Assembly: GCF_001667945.1 (NCBI RefSeq)
Contig: NZ_LZJK01000072.1
Span: 1 to 39,984, forward strand
Direction: 5' to 3'
Length of the DNA stretch: 39,984 nucleotides
Source: Mycolicibacter sinensis
GTDB lineage: Bacteria > Actinomycetota > Actinomycetes > Mycobacteriales > Mycobacteriaceae
Numbering within the stretch: position 1 is the first letter of the stretch; each line of letters opens with the position of its first letter. Below are positions 39,938-39,984 of this stretch, in pieces. Under the pieces are notes generated by a model. It ran no database searches. It had not been told where the DNA came from and worked only from the letters and a program-made list of their open reading frames with translations. The position numbers and the translations under genes were made by a program.

Positions 39938-39984
39938 ACGGTGCCGGTGCGAGGGAGTTCCACCAGCTCGTAGTCGGTGCTCAT
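39898..39984 (-). CDS. Possible 3' end of a minus-strand gene entering from the right edge
   Basis: An open minus-strand frame runs from the window edge to a TAG at 39898, reading STDYELVELPRTGTVYTEV and then nine more residues (29 visible). It overlaps the end of the thiolase-like gene by 40 bp. The segment looks like the start of a DUF35 OB-fold (the ELVEL...GTVYT pattern), but a complete OB-fold would be much longer than what follows. It may be a truncated or short DUF35-like gene, or chance. Confidence 0.3.
   Translation of the reverse strand: MSTDYELVELPRTGTVYTEVSVLSAPTR

Noticed and set aside
1..39984. CRISPR arrays, tRNA/rRNA genes, transposases or prophage genes
   Set aside because: None could be recognised by reading the sequence and translations; the only repeated non-coding signals are the operators, hairpins and the palindromic element.

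Overview
The window is about 40 kb of GC-rich actinobacterial DNA, most likely from a mycobacterium. The reasons are: many GTG/TTG starts; operons with 1-4 bp ATGA/TGATG overlaps; cytochrome P450s paired with tiny single-cluster ferredoxins; a mycofactocin-type SDR; and FadE-like acyl-CoA dehydrogenases in the split form known from actinobacterial steroid catabolism. No RNA gene, insertion sequence, prophage or CRISPR array was seen, and no gap between genes exceeds about 260 bp.

Almost every gene belongs to one large catabolic island. Layout: (1) 1-1034, 3' part of an aldehyde dehydrogenase. (2) 1046-2053 (-), flavin/[2Fe-2S] oxygenase reductase. (3) 2125-7196 (+), operon of acyl-CoA ligase, two acyl-CoA dehydrogenase (ACAD) subunits, a crotonase without the usual acids, and a MeaB-type GTPase. 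(4) 7193-8260 (-) DapB-like reductase and 8409-9062 (-) TetR regulator, with an ACAD at 9285-10460 (+). (5) 10520-16189 (-), tightly overlapped operon of AhpD/CMD-like protein, Rieske oxygenase, small unknown protein, amidohydrolase, SnoaL-like protein and an ACAD pair. (6) 16446-19647 (+), amidohydrolase-2, P450, ferredoxin, DUF1330 protein. (7) 19701-26110 (-), NuoF-like flavoprotein, ferredoxin, DUF35-thiolase fusion, hydrolase, 3-hydroxyisobutyrate-dehydrogenase-like protein, then P450 and ferredoxin. (8) 26140-26610 (+), unknown protein. (9) 26616-30152 (-), two amidohydrolase-2 proteins, Rieske ferredoxin, MhpC-like hydrolase. (10) 30401-32573 (+), an ACAD pair that partly duplicates the 9285 gene. 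(11) 32654-35964 (-), two SDRs, ferredoxin, P450. (12) 36183-39937 (+), aldehyde dehydrogenase, CaiB/BaiF CoA-transferase, thiolase-like protein.

Together the genes describe oxidation of a hydrophobic, probably cyclic or branched substrate. P450s and a Rieske oxygenase hydroxylate it, and alcohol/aldehyde dehydrogenases make the acid. A ligase or CoA-transferase activates it, and three ACAD pairs, a crotonase, SDRs and a retro-aldolase-type thiolase shorten or open it, helped by several metal hydrolases. The substrate cannot be read from the sequence.

Two patterns cut across the genes. First, a 15-bp operator GAGAAT-N3-ATTCTC recurs in front of at least six transcription units, which makes the island look like one regulon; the TetR gene next to one copy is the obvious candidate repressor. 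Second, a 49-bp palindromic sequence is embedded three times, in the same orientation and the same reading phase, inside three unrelated proteins at 35.8-39.3 kb. It adds the peptide GSA(R/S)LDGGE(A/P)KLG each time and behaves like a protein-coding mobile palindrome of the kind known from Rickettsia.
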